A DNA stretch of 64,000 nt from Pseudisothecium myosuroides (taxonomy: Eukaryota > Streptophyta > Bryopsida > Hypnales > Lembophyllaceae): assembly GCA_951799445.1 (NCBI GenBank), contig OX637295.1, forward strand, positions 20,584,001 through 20,648,000. The letters run 5' to 3'. Below the pieces are notes generated by a model. It did not search any database. It saw only the letters and a list, made by a program, of their open reading frames with translations, and was not told the DNA's origin. Both the position numbers and the translations under genes were made by a program. Each line of letters begins with the position of its first letter. Positions within the stretch are counted from its first letter, which is position 1. This document shows, piece after piece, positions 12,151 through 24,240 of this stretch.

Positions 12151-13729
12151 CTGGACAACCGGTGGCAGCAATGTCGTTCTTGATTGCCGCTTGCTCACCC
12201 CCCTTATGTGTTGTTCCATGACTGTTGACTTGCTCTTCTTCTGTATCAGTACAGGTTCCACGGTTAGCAGTGACGTTGCTGACCACAACGCAAGGAGCTA
12301 AAAAAACAGAAATGAATTGAAATACAAACCTGTCGTGTCGTTGGGAGGGGCGTCGGTCGTAGAAGCAAGGTACAGGAGGTTTTGACTTCCTAAATTGCTG
12401 CTGACGTTGCCATGCGCTCCATCTGTAAAAATCCAGGTTAGTGAATGACAACCCTTTTTTTTTAATTTGGGGGGAGCAGAACGGAAGAAATTCAGCTGTG
12501 GGTTTGAACATGGGCGGATGTCATTTTTTTGGGACTCATCGTTGCCAATGGAGACTTGATGGTGTGATTTTTTTGAAACGTCCACCTTCCTTGCAATTGA
12601 CGAATTCATTCAACCAAGTCCCCACCAATGGTTGAAATAGAAACTAGGAACAGAATAAGCTCTGAAAATTTACCTCTTGAACCGCTCCTACTGTCTTTGT
12701 TCTTGTTTTGAGTGTGTGCTTTTATGTATGGCAGGTTCTTGTCGTGACCTACCCCGTGTTGTCTGACGCTGATGTCCTCAGGTCCTCGCTGTCTCTCCGC
12801 AGGTGCTGTAGGGCAGCCCTTTTCGTCAATTTCCTTGCCTGCAATTCAAGTCTGCATTCAGCCGAGGTCGCAGTCATCATCGAATGTAGGCAGAGGAGAA
12901 AAACAGGGAGTGGAAATTTACCTGTTGAACCGCTCCCCACCTCTTTGATCTTGCTTGAAGGTCGTGAAATGGCTCCGATTGGGTGCTGATCGTGACGCCC
13001 AAGCTCTTGTTGTGGAGGGACGCCTACTGCTGCTGCCCGTTCCTGCCTTCTCGGAGATGTTCCTTGGCCGCCTGTGACACGGACTAGGGGGGCTGCAAGT
13101 GAGGGCCCATCTTTAGCGAAGTCCCTAATGGTCACTTCAATGAAGACAAGAAAAAAAATTGGGTGTCAAAACTTACCAGGTAAAGCACTCCCAATGTCTT
13201 CCTTCTTGCTTGAAGCTTCCGCCAGATGTGGGATGAAGAGTTGCTCCTTATGCCCTATCGCTTGTTGCATCCCTTCCTTTTGTAGGTCGTCGGCTGCATC
13301 AGGGAAGACAACAGTTCGGAGTTGGTCGTATACATCTTTGTTGAAGCCAAAACCATCTCCTTTGTTGCGACGTGGAGGACCCCAGCCTAGAATAGCAGCT
13401 ACGTTCCGGTAATACAACTGCCGATAGTTCTTGTTTGATGGCTGCTTGGGCAATACTCTACTCTTTGCCAGTTTTGGTCTAGAAGCTAGGAAATGCTTGT
13501 TCATGCAGAGAAGAAGAAGGTGTATCTGAGCCTCAGAGGCAGCATGGTCATTACGAGCCCAAAGGCGGATCACTTCAACAGCTGCAGCAAGTGGGGGAGG
13601 AAGTGGGAGGCATGGGAGAGTGGAAGAGGATTCCATGTTGAGAGGTCGGGTCCTTTCAATGGGATGTTGCTTTGTCTTTCCTATACCCAATCCTTCATAA
13701 GCATCTCGGACATGATAGTGAAGGAGCAT
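12151..13729 (-). pseudogene. Upstream exons of the piggyBac transposase gene
   Basis: Exons inferred from GT-AG sites on the minus strand: 12151-12297 (147 nt), 12330-12422 (93 nt), 12922-13134 (213 nt) and a 5' exon ending at 13177. The last keeps an open frame up to 13729; a likely Met is in MESSSTLP. The first three are all multiples of three with phase-1 junctions whose split codon is Gly or Val, and they join in frame to the DDE exon at 12095. Between 12423 and 12921 at least one more exon may lie (about 12753-12838), but its junctions do not keep frame cleanly. No known domain is visible; the sequence is low-complexity and N-terminal to the transposase core. It could instead be a separate element-borne gene. 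The start is uncertain. Confidence 0.5.
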
Positions 13730-14587
13730 TCATTTGTGTTTGACTTGTTGGTGGTGTAGTGTGGGTTGTGAAGACCGGTGTTGTGTTGTTTAAACCTGAG
13801 GCCCAAAAATGAGGGCAGCTGGCTGATTCCCGTTGTTTGACCATTATGGTGTAGCATTCATAGAAGAGTAGCATGAACGCACATGGTAAATGCAATATGC
13901 TTTTAGTGATCTTCACACAGTTTGGTATCTTTTGTAATGTAAAGCCACATGTGTGAGGAAATGAAGGAGGATCCGTGAGGGAAGGAGTTTGACTATTTTG
14001 TGAAGGTGTAGCCTTTTAGTGATGCATTTAGGATATTTTCAGAGCATTATGAAAACCATGGACCATGTAATTGCAATTATTGTTCCAGGCTTATTGTTGT
14101 AGCTTGTGATCCCTTATGGGTTGATCATCTGGGCTGCAGTGTTTTTTTGTACGCAATGTATCTCCCTTGGAACCGTTCAGCTAAACCAGGAGGCCAACTA
14201 CCAGACTCTGACATCGCACTCTGCCATCGTTTACGTTGATCCTGCCAGTTGTGTTGTGTTTTGTCTGTCAGTCTGGAACCCGGTGCATTCAGGCTGGTCC
14301 CTATTCCTCTTTCAATGGGATTGAAACCGCATGCCTTGTCACATGGGCGGGGCAGCTCTTCAAACCTCACACGTGGAGGCTGACTATTGGTTTATGAACG
14401 GGAGCAACAAAAATTTCAAGCCTCAAACTGTAGCCCTGAATTTCAAAAAAATAAAGCACTACCATTCTCGATTATTTTGCAATAATAATTGATGGGAATC
14501 TGTAGTAATTGCTTTGTGGCACCTAAAAAAAATAGGTCACCAAAATTTTGAATTTATGAAGGGCGGGCAGCCTGACCTGCCAGGACA
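13730..14587. other. Non-coding left portion of the piggyBac element
   Basis: This should contain the transposase promoter and leader, since the gene reads leftward from here. I see no convincing TATA box or other open frame of note. Confidence 0.35.
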
Positions 14588-14606
14588 GCGACCATAAAAT
14601 GGTCGC
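14588..14606. repeat. Subterminal hairpin of the piggyBac element
   Basis: GCGACCAT-AAA-ATGGTCGC is a perfect 8-bp stem with a 3-nt loop, 15 bp inside the right terminus. A similar short palindrome (GCCAT-TTC-ATGGC) lies just inside the left end of the MITE at 19586. It might be a transposase contact, but this is inference. Confidence 0.6.
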
Positions 14607-14625
14607 TCGAGCGCTTAGGGGTTAA

Positions 14626-17600
14626 CCAATAGATCTTTGAGCTTGGCCTCTAAGTTAGGAGGCAACCACCTTGTGCGTGGCATCAAGGAATTATAGATGT
14701 TGTAAGGCCCGTGCATTAGTGAAGTCAAAGTGGGCAAAGTTCTAGCTCCTGCCATGGAAGTACTGTTGCTAATGTTTAAATTTTTTGCTCGCATTAAAGA
14801 ATTTATGGTATACACGCAAGCAATCAAAAAAAGAGTTTCATCATGAAATTTTGGAGCTTGGTGATAGAACAACAAAAGTTTTTAAATTTTATTTACCAAG
14901 CATAAATGACAAATTGTATTTGGACTCACCTAAACTTTTTAAAGCCTAGGCTAGTGACCTCTTTAAGGGAATGATAAATCCCTACACTATTGAAAAGATT
15001 CAATTTGATTAGAAAATGCAAGAATTACAAGGTAATTGTTGTTATGACTCTTGAATTGGAGTTAATTGTACTCATAGGAAATATATTTGTTAAGCACTTG
15101 AGTGTTGAAGAGCCCCACTTTAAACCTTTTACAAATCTCTGGCCAAGCTCTAGTGACTTCATACTTTCAAAATTATATATAATATTTTTAGGGTACTTCT
15201 TTGTCTCCTACTCTTTTTCATCTTGTGTTATTATTTCTACTCTCACTCAAGAGGACTTCCACCCTCGCCTTTTGACGACCATATGCTATTTTCTATCACT
15301 TGTCCCTCTAGAATGTCACCTCCATGTATTGTAAATTGTTTATGCTCACTAACAATGTGATAACAAATTCAAAATGCAATTGTGAGGAGAACTAAGCTTG
15401 TTAGTGGAGCAAAAGTATACAAATGTGAGTGAATTTAAAGGTGAAATTCATAGGAGAGTGAAGGAAAATTTAGATTTGAAAATATATGATTAGAATTTTA
15501 GATTAAATTCTTCTCATTTGCTGGGTCTAAGAAATCATAACAAAAAGTAATTTTTGGTACATTGTGTATTTGAACTTCAAAATTTAATAAAAATTTGAAG
15601 ATGTGGATTTTGGTGGAGTCTTTTAATATAATAATTGTGCTTTGATTGAGAACTACCTCATGGAAAATGAAAACTTTTTTATATTCTTTGTGAAAGTCTT
15701 AGATTCTTTGCATTACCATGGTCTCTTTGTGAAGGGCAAACAATTGAAAAACATTGAAAAATATACCAAAGTTTCAAAAATGGCTTGTTTGATCATTCAA
15801 ATGGTGAATCTTTCCATTAGAATTTTTTTAAAGGAGGATTTTTTTTAACTTGCAAAAAATAGACAATTTTTCTACACTTATTATGGCTCTCAAGAATCAA
15901 TCCTTATTTCACTATTCTTTCAATAATTACAAAAATTTATTTCTTAAGGCCAAAATATTCAATAATTCACTAATGATTAATGTACAAGTGTCAACAACTT
16001 ACAATTTTGGTTATTGCAAAACATGCTTGTATTGTTTTCTATCCTTGGTCGCTCAATAAGAAGGATTTTGGTCGAAACATTGTTAATATATTTTTGAAGG
16101 ATCCAACACCCATAACTAGAGTAAACAGGACTATTCTATTATCTGTGAAATATTTTTCCATATTTTTCAAAATTCATTCAGTATCTACGAATGCCCCACA
16201 TCTGAATGCCTTTTAAAATAAAAAAAATAAAAAAAATAAAAAAAATCATATTGGAGTTTTTTAGAGCTAAAAGTAAAACTAAATTTAAAAATTGGAACAT
16301 CTACTAGGATTATATGTAATCACAAAGTGATATTTTAATAAATATATAATAAAATCCTTGTCTTAAACTTATCTTCAATGTATGGCTCTTTTGTATACCA
16401 CAAGGATTGTGGATTTATTTGGTTGAGAGGTAGTTGGTTGGCTAAATGGTATGTTGATGTTTTATGTAATCAATACACGTATTATTGGTATTTGACATTT
16501 AACATTATAATGAACACAATATAATTATAAACCTTAAGAACAATAATAGAACCAATCCATGTCACTACACAATCATAATATTTACAATAAAAACTTAAAA
16601 CACAAACTCGCAACTTAAATATGAAAGACTCCCTTAGAAAGAGACATACACAAGTCTTATCAATTAATTAGCCACTCCAACAAATCAAAACTAAATAAAT
16701 ACTTGATTCACCCACCTACCTTCCAAAACTAAAACCAAAAATACTTTATATAAGTACAATATCAAATAGAATATAGAGAGAGAGAGAGAACATACACTTT
16801 ACGATTTATAAAATATATACGTGTTATACAAAATATTGATATATTACAACATACAGATATATGTATGGAATACGGAATATAGGATACAATTGTTAATTGA
16901 ATATTGATTGTAATCTAGCATGTTTAGTAGAAATAAAGATAATAAGTATCATAATTAACTTATTTAGTAAGAGGGCTAAGTGAAGTAAATTCACTCACCA
17001 TCCCCTCAAAAGGATTACCCCCATTCAAGTGCTAACTATTACCTCAATGACTAAGGTAGTCAGCTCTAAAAGCGATTGTCACCTTCAAATTGATCCTATA
17101 ATTAGCTCTTAATTCCTAAATGCCCAAGCCTTTCCAAGTGTGTTTTGACTATGAAAATAGAATATGGGCTTATAGTTATTCCCAATGAAGCAAATTGTTC
17201 TTTTCCAAAATTTAATTGTATAGATGTTTAATGAGCTTGCTTACTAGTATGCATACTAGTTTTGAGTGCAGAATTGCATGGGAGTTGTGAGACTGTAACA
17301 AGAGAAATGTGTATTTTTTTATTTTTAGTATGTTGCCCCTCTCCACAGTGTTTCAAAAATTTGCATATAAAGTTTTTTGGGATTGGAGGTAACATGAACA
17401 ACAACAAATAGTGTTAGCACACTAAAATTCACTTTCAAAAAAATGAATTTTACATGATAAGCTATCAAATTCATTACACAATCCACCTTGCAATTGTTGA
17501 AATGTTTTTTTTTCATAAGTAGAAATTCACAAATAATTCCAAATTAATACTTTGCATGTTTAAATTTTCAATGGTGAAATCATGAAAACACTTTATTGTT

Positions 17601-17814
17601 TCTATTGGGAGTTTGGGACCATTTTCAAAGCAAATGGATTAGTGCAATTTTTTAGATCTCAAATCAAGTGAAATTGTTAAGCTTTGCTCAAAGCTAGGAA
17701 ACCAAGTAAAATTCACAAGCTCTATTCTTCCACTAATGGTACATATATGCCTTTGAGGACCTTTCAAAAATCAAATATTTACCTTTTTCAATGAAAAATA
17801 AAAACTTTCAATAG
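14626..17814. other. Gene-free AT-rich stretch
   Basis: Very AT-rich, with runs such as AAAAAAT repeats at 16219-16245 and a GA run near 16775. A sequence like an AGGTAG-type MITE end (TAAGGTAGTCAGCTCTAAAA) occurs near 17046. Short open frames show no domain. No gene seen. Confidence 0.45.
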
Positions 17815-17818
17815 TTGA

Positions 17819-18507
17819 CCTTCAGAACTGCCCGTAAAGTTTTTTAAACCGGTCAAAGGAATTTAACTGCCTACACCAAAATGAGCTTAAAATTTTGGAA
17901 CAACCATATTTGGTTGATTGGGTAGGTAAGGGGTAACCTCTCAAGGACCAAGGCACATTGTGGGCACAAATTATAAAAAATTGCCATGTTTTAAGGTAGT
18001 AAGAATTCCCCCCTCTCAAAATTCAGTCGTACAAATTTGTATTAGACTACTATGGAAATGCATGGAAATTTTTTTAGAGACTTTGACCATACAAATTGAA
18101 AGATTATAACATTTGAAGTTAGAAGAAAAAGCTTAAAAATATATATATATCTTACCCGACATAGCCAATAGACTTTTACTCTTCCTAAATTGAGATTTTA
18201 TACTATACATGGTTATTTTTTTCTGACAAGTGCATCTTACATCATATAAATTACATACTTGCCAAATTTCGAAATTTTAGGAGGAGTTATGTTCATGCTG
18301 CGTGAAGCTGCTCGGGCTGCCCCAAAAGTTTAGGGCAACATAACTTTTGATCCAAGCATCTAATTGGAAAAAAAATTATAGTGCCTCTAGGGGGGTACAT
18401 GTTCACACCTTGTGTCAAATTTGAACAACATCCATTAAAAAATGACTTCATATGTACCCATCCAAAATCACATGTGTACATTCAACGGTCATTCGGTCCT
18501 TTAGGAG
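17819..18507 (+). mobile_element. Possible degenerate piggyBac-like MITE
   Basis: TTGA at 17815-17818 and TTAA at 18508-18511 flank it. The right end, inverted, is CTCCTAAAGGACCG and the left begins CCTTCAGAACTGCCCG. An internal GACCATACAAATTGAAAGATT block resembles the GACCGCTTAGATTGCAAGAT block of the 33936 copy. Decayed; about 690 bp. Confidence 0.4.
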
Positions 18508-18511
18508 TTAA

Positions 18512-19054
18512 ATGAATATGAGGTGGTCCTAAACTTGATATATGAGAGACAATGCATGGATTGAGGCTAAAGTATTATTTATTGCAAGAGCCGATGATTC
18601 TCCTTGGTTTCCCTACGTCTCTTTACAAGCTCTAAGTGAACAAATATTGGAAGACCTAGTGACTTGAATAAGTGCCCACAACATAAATTTTTGAAAATTC
18701 ATAAGTAATTCAATAATGCTTTAAAAAATATGAAACCACTTGTGTTACATTCCATATCTATTGCTAATGAAAAATGAGATAAAAATCTTTCTATCCACTG
18801 AAACCCATGAAAAAAGTGGACCAACCCTTAAATGTCGCTTATAGAGCAGACTAACTTACGTGTTCAATTTAAAGTAAAACCACCCATTACCAACTAGGAG
18901 CCAGTTCCCAACCTATAGGGTGTTCTATTTTTAACCAAGGCTTAGAAGGTTTTCTTTTTCTTTTTCAAGGTTGGGACTAATAAGGTCATGACATGCGTCC
19001 CAAAGTGTCATAAAAAAGATGGGAATTGGCTATGATTGGATTTAGAAGACTTTA
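18512..19054. other. Repeat debris related to 39660-40060 and 46921-47520
   Basis: GCAAGAGCCGATGATTCTCC, TTTACAAGCTC and AGACTAACTTA blocks recur at 39760-40050. GGGACTAATAAGGTCATGAC near 18964 recurs near 47220. Interspersed repeats of unknown class, no gene. Confidence 0.4.
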
Positions 19055-19433
19055 AGGTAGAAACACCCCAAAGCGTCCCTGTACCTAATCTTTGTTCCTA
19101 GATGGACATTAAACCATCCCTAGACTTCCATTGAATGGTCTTTGACACGTGTCATAAACTTTTCTCCTCTCTTCACTGTAATTGGGTAAGTGCTGAATTT
19201 ATCAAAATTCAGATTTGGGTCCACCTACAAGACGGTTTCAGTGGTCTAGGGGACTGCAACTTTGAAAATTCATAGAAAATACATGCCAAATCCAAAAAAT
19301 CTAATTTATTTTTTGAAAATTCATGATTTTCTCTTGCTAATACCACAAAAATATTATTTTTTTGAAATGGTATCTGCAAATATGTTGAATTCCTTATTTT
19401 GACAATTTTGGGTGCTTCCACCTTAGTGACTAA
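19055..19433. mobile_element. AGGTAG-type MITE, AAACACCC subfamily
   Basis: TA (19053-19054) | AGGTAGAAACACCCCAAA at left and inverted AGGTGGAAGCACCCAAAA at right, followed by TA (19434-19435). 379 bp. A related copy lies at about 50202-50592. No coding capacity. Confidence 0.75.
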
Positions 19434-19585
19434 TAATGGGTTCCGAACACTTTTTGCCTCCCAAAAATTCATAGAAATTTCAATTTTGCGTATAAAATTC
19501 TGAATTTTGGCCAATCACAATATTTTCTATCTCCCTACACGCACTCAACTACTCAACTGCTCACCGTGGTTCCATAGTCGCTTAA

Positions 19586-20324
19586 CCCCTAAACGCCGGG
19601 GGAGCCATTTCATGGCGTTTGGATGACTGTGTGGTGCTATGGAGGGAGATTAGAAACAATTTTTCATCCATTTCTTTTTCCTTGACCTTTCACAAAGGAT
19701 TATGAAGAGTACCCAAGCGAATTTGTAGTTTTTTTAGTGTTTGTTAATTTGTGAATGAGAAGTTGGTAAAAAAAACGGATCACAAAAAATGCTATTTTTT
19801 AGTGTATTTTAGGAAGTTGTTGCTCCTTGCTTTAGATCTGAAATTTCTCAACAAAGATGATATTTTTTGAGTTTGAACCCAACTAATGATATGAAGTCCA
19901 TCTATTCTAGTTTATATTCCAATTGGAATTTTGGGAAAATTTGTAATATTGAATATTTTATTGCAATTTGAACTTTGGATGGATTTTCAATGTATCCTAC
20001 ATTCTAATTATAGAATGGCACGGAATTCAAGTTTACACCATGATGTTTGTTACTATAATGTACACCCATAATGAAATTTTCAGATTTTTTGAGATTATTT
20101 TCTATTTGATATGATTTTTCTTCATTCTATCTTCAAAAATTCTCAAAAAAATCAAATTTTCACAAAAAAAATCTAAAATTTTGGTGAAGTGAAGAAGACA
20201 TGTTGTTTCATCTCTGAAAAATAAATCAAAATTTTTTCATGCATATCTTGTCATAAAATGGCAGCAAACTAAGTGAGGGGCGATAAGGCTTAAAATCAGT
20301 GGTTATAGGCCTGTCCTTTAAGGG
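19586..20324. mobile_element. piggyBac-like MITE, 739 bp
   Basis: TTAA at 19582-19585 and 20325-20328. Left end CCCCTAAACGCCGG is close to the left end of the 6.76-kb element; right end inverted reads CCCTTAAAGGACAG. The interior is AT-rich and non-coding. Mobilisation in trans by a piggyBac transposase is inferred. Confidence 0.75.
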
Positions 20325-20328
20325 TTAA

Positions 20329-20872
20329 GTGATTAGGTAGAGGTGGTCTGACCTTAAGTCAGTGTTTCAATGCACTTTGCATGTTGAGATTCCATACTAC
20401 AAATCCTCTTACCTTTAAATACAGTTACTTTTGTGGCCTCTTCTATTCAAAGAAGTTTTCTCAACAATTTAAATGGTAACTTTAGTTGTCAACGCTCATG
20501 TTCACCATTGAATGCCCTGTTATAGTGGGTGAGTCACACTTATCCCCACTTAATAAGTTAATATATTCCATACCCTCAAAAGCAGAAACAAAATTAAAAA
20601 ATCCCACATAAACATTACATCCAATTCCAAATTTAAACCAAGGCCATAACTTAAGTTACGTGAAGTTTGACTTACGAGAGCTCCCACTCAAGTTCACCAC
20701 TGATCCCCACTCAAATGTGAGTTTTATACTTGGTCCAACTACTGTAAGTTGCCAATTTAAAACACTTTACGATTTATGGAGTACTAGAAAAATAAATTTA
20801 ATCAGCACTACTGTGCCCTGGCTGCACAGTCAAAATAAAAGTAATGGTAATTTTCAAATTCATAAATAACTG
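20329..20872. other. AT-rich spacer, no gene recognised
   Basis: One 69-codon plus-strand frame at 20660-20869 without recognisable features. Nothing else supported. Confidence 0.35.
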
Positions 20873-21312
20873 TAAAATCCATAACTTCCACACTTCCACA
20901 CCATGTGTCCAAACGCCATGAAACAAAGTCTACGCAGGATGCACCCCTCCTTGTTGAGGGCTTTGTGACAATAACAAGAACGTGACCAAGTGACGCACAG
21001 TTTGGGAGATCTCACCGTAACAAATAAAACGAACAAACTAACATAATCACTATAACTAGTGTGCCTTGTATCGTTGCCACAACCAAAAAAGAAGAAGTAA
21101 AAATAATTTTCTAATTTTCTAATTCATTAAAACTTTGAAATTCAATACCTTCCACACTATAGGTCCAAACGCCACAAAACAAAGTCCGTGCACCCCTCTT
21201 TGCCAAGAGCTTTCGAGCTGTACCAAAAGCGCCACATGACGCTTCACAATTTGTTAGATCTCAATGTATCAGACAAACAAAGCAAAACAAAACAATCAAC
21301 CTAATTTAAGGT
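20873..21312 (+). repeat. Interspersed repeat A, head-to-tail pair
   Basis: Two units, each with an AAACGCCA(T/C)...AACAAAGTC block, a TGCACCCCTC block, an (A/T)GATCTCA block and AACAAA-rich tails. The junction AGTGTGCCTTGTATCGTTGCC near 21058 also occurs in the inverted copy at 49915-50170. Class unknown; no TIR or A/B box found. Confidence 0.6.
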
Positions 21313-21369
21313 ATATATTGTTGTACACTAGATTACCATTCAAAATGGCGTTTTTGCATTTGCAGGGAA

Positions 21370-21848
21370 GGAAATTTCACATCTACCAACTTTGACAACC
21401 TCCCGAGGGCTTAAAAATTGCTTTCTTAACATGAAAATTTTGGCACAGAATCATCTTTATGTTAATAACATGTGTACCAAATTTCAAGGTCAAAATATTC
21501 ACCAAAAAGAAGATATTCAAAATCTACCAACATGTGTAGCAGTGAGAAAATTTTCACTACTGCCAACTTTGACACCCTCCCAAGGTCTGGATTTTTTTTT
21601 AACCATGAAATCTTTGGCATAAGATCATCTCTATATTGATAATATGTGCTCCAAATTTCAAGGTCAAAAGATTTACACAAATAAAGATATTTGAAATCTT
21701 CCAACATGTGTAGTTGTGAGAAACAATTTCACTACTACCAACTTTGACACTCTCCCAAGGGTTGAAAAAGTGTTTATTTATCATGAATTTTTTGTTATAG
21801 AATCATCGATCATTTCTATGTTAATAATATGTGTTCAAAATTTCAAGG
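21370..21848 (+). repeat. Tandem repeat, about 176-bp period, 2.8 copies
   Basis: CCAACTTTGACA recurs at about 21386, 21563 and 21738. Each unit continues with CTCCC, then a CATGAA(A/T)(A/T)TTTTGG-like block, AATTTCAAGGTCAA and CCAACATGTGTAG. The period is in the range of many plant satellites, but there are only three units. Confidence 0.85.
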
Positions 21849-22203
21849 TCAAGATTCTATATTATATAGAATGAGAATTCGTTTTGGAATTTTCTTGTAA
21901 GAATTTCAGTAAATTTAAAATCTGATTGAGTGAAATATTACTACCTAAATATGACTCCAAATGTTTACAATTTTTATAAGTCACTCCAGAAATCTCCAAA
22001 AAATCATTAAAAAAAATATAAACATTTTATGCATTTTCTAATATTCCACAAATTTTTGGAGATTTTTGGGATGAAATGAAAATTAGAAATATTTAGACTT
22101 ATATTTTAGTCAATAATATTTCACTGAATCAAATTTTAAAATTTGTGAAACTCTTACAAAAAAATTCCAAAAAAATCTCATTCCACTTACTGTAGAATCT
22201 TGA
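21849..22203. mobile_element. Foldback element, arms of about 165 bp
   Basis: The left arm TCAAGATTCTA...GGAATTTTCTTGTAAGA and the right arm inverted (TCAAGATTCTACAGTAAGTG...) align over nearly the whole length, including GTGAAATATTA and TCTAAATAT blocks. If transcribed it would form a long double-stranded hairpin. It directly follows the 176-bp array. Confidence 0.75.
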
Positions 22204-22993
22204 AAAAATTTATTTATTAAAAGTTTTTTCACTAATAAATTTGATAAAGTTATAATTGCAAATAAAAATTTATTAATTTTTTTTAAGGTAATTCTTTTGA
22301 AGTCACATCTACCTTAGAATTAACCTTGTAAGAACATTGTGGACCTAAAAAGTTTGATGGATGACTTTATTAGAAACAAGAAATGCACCTATTGGGCCAA
22401 TAGCCGGTACCTTGGTCATAGGGACTTGTCCTTTAGAGATAAATAAAAGTGAAATAGAAACATCTATTAAAACCATCATAATAGGGATTTAACATCTGGA
22501 ATTTAAAAGGATAGAAACTTGTGAAAATCACACACACATATTTTATAATCCATTTTACTAAAAATTATTGGATAAATTTGAGTGATAAATATATTGGTTC
22601 ATGCAAGATCTAGCCATATGGATGTGATTGATGTATTGTAGTTTGCAACTTTTGTTTGAAATTTATCATTAAATTATTCATCTCCATTATATTTATAATA
22701 CATTGCGGACTATTTTTTTGTTTTCTTGGTTGGTAGAATAATGCTTTGGAATGCATATATTTTCAAAATGGGTAAAACTATCCAGGCGCTAACATTCATC
22801 TAAAAAGCCACATGTTATTTGTAACTTTTATCCAATATTTGCAAATCTAATAATTTTCTTAGAAGGATTTGGCAATTGTATTCACTTTTTTACCCATTTG
22901 TTTAATGCCGAGGTAATCAATGTGTATATGCTAGCAAAAATTTGGTTGATATATCTTCACATTTATAAAAATTTGAACTACTTCTAGTCCTTA
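22204..22993. other. AT-rich spacer with repeat H fragment
   Basis: About 22330-22450 (GGATGACTTTATTAGAAACA, AATGCACCTATTGG and TACCTTGGTCATAGG) recurs at 39300-39440, 39540-39650 and 62700-62830. No gene seen. Confidence 0.4.
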
Positions 22994-23003
22994 TCAAGCT
23001 AAT

Positions 23004-23218
23004 CAACGGTGCTAGTACGTGAGCCCAAGAATGCGAGCTTGTGAGCATTGGCCTACAATATAGGTACTTATAATATAGATACTACACACTATAGAAGGTG
23101 TATGTATCATAAACACTTATAAAATGGGTATTTGTAACATAAAACATAGATGTATAGTATTCTAGGCTCACAGGCTCACACTTCTATGCTCACATAATAG
23201 CAACCCTCTCAAGCTAAT
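23004..23218. mobile_element. Mutator-like MITE with 10-bp target duplication
   Basis: TCAAGCTAAT at 22994-23003 is repeated at 23219-23228. The terminal inverted repeats contain GCTAGTACGTGAGC (left) and inverted GCTATTATGTGAGC (right), with further GAGC/TGTGAGC matches inward. A 9-11 bp duplication is typical of the Mutator superfamily. 215 bp, non-coding. Confidence 0.8.
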
Positions 23219-23228
23219 ATATACCCTA

Positions 23229-24236
23229 AAAGCTAAACTATGGCTATTGGATGGATGATGAAATGTTTTAAAAAGTGTACTTCATCTAATTAGTATTCAT
23301 CAAGGAAACTATAAAAAAGACTGTACTATATATCAATAGAAAGAAAAAAGATTGTTCTACATGAATCAATGATTTAAATGTTTTGCAATAGTTAAAAATT
23401 AATTATAATGATTAAAAAAAACTTTAAAAAGGTTTAATTTGAATTTTTATAAATTAATCCTTTTACTAACACTCGACTTTAAAAAAATTGCACATTTTTG
23501 CCTCTAATTATGAACCAATATATTATTTATCTCAATTTCATCAAATTAATTACAAAGAAAGATTATTCTCTAAAGATTCAAATATTAGTTTGAATAGATG
23601 AATGTGATATAGGCATTGAGAATAGAATTCACCACCTAAGGTATGTTTACACATTATATTTTCTTTGGTCACTATACATTTTTAGACAAATCGGGTTTGC
23701 AATTTTTTAGTGCAATAGGAAAAAATCAAAGAATTTTTCACATGTCTTTTTAGTCAACTCATTTTTGAATAGAAACACAAATAATGTAAGTGGTCAAAAC
23801 AAAAGTGTATAGTTTCCCATTGTTGTCCCTTAGACGCAACTATTTGGATTCTAACGAGGTTCTTTTTATTCCCTAAAGTTATAATATGATAACTATGCAA
23901 CCCAATTCCCACCCTTTCAATCCCACATTGAAGTTGTTATTATACATATCCTTAATAAATTTTTACTATATTAGGACGCAAGAAGGCATAATAGGGGCAA
24001 AAATTAGGAAACGCAATTGAAATGGGGCCGATTTTGGGTTGTATACCTTAGGTCCATGAGGCTAGGCTTAGATAGTTGAGCCACTTCCATCAACCATTCC
24101 CAACAAATGCTTCATGCATGGGCTCTTTTAGACCAAATTTTGACCTTTTGTCTTTTGGACTAATGAAAAAAATATTTGGACAAAACATAGCACTAAAACA
24201 TTTCCATCATCATCTATAATATGAACTTTGGAGTGC
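23229..24236. other. AT-rich spacer with repeat K fragment
   Basis: About 23740-23980 resembles 4550-4780 and 35330-35500. No gene, RNA or clean element end seen elsewhere. Confidence 0.4.
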
Positions 24237-24240
24237 TTAA

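Larger units (their letters stand above)
7859..14621 (-). mobile_element. Full-length piggyBac-superfamily DNA transposon, 6.76 kb
   Basis: TTAA at 7855-7858 and 14622-14625 flanks inverted ends CCCCTAAACGCCCGAG and, inverted from the right, CCCCTAAGCGCTCGAG (14 of 16 match). A minus-strand gene inside has the piggyBac DDE domain with its acidic triad. TTAA target duplication, CCC-starting ends and this transposase together define the piggyBac superfamily, which excises without footprint at TTAA. The element is longer than typical piggyBac copies because it holds a multi-exon N-terminal region and extra non-coding DNA. The transposase frame carries one stop, so this copy is probably not autonomous now, though near-identical ends and intact TTAA suggest a fairly young insertion. 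Confidence 0.9.

Noticed and set aside
11075..12183. Plus-strand frames of 126 and 139 codons
   Set aside because: Antisense shadows of the GC-rich N-terminal part of the transposase exon.
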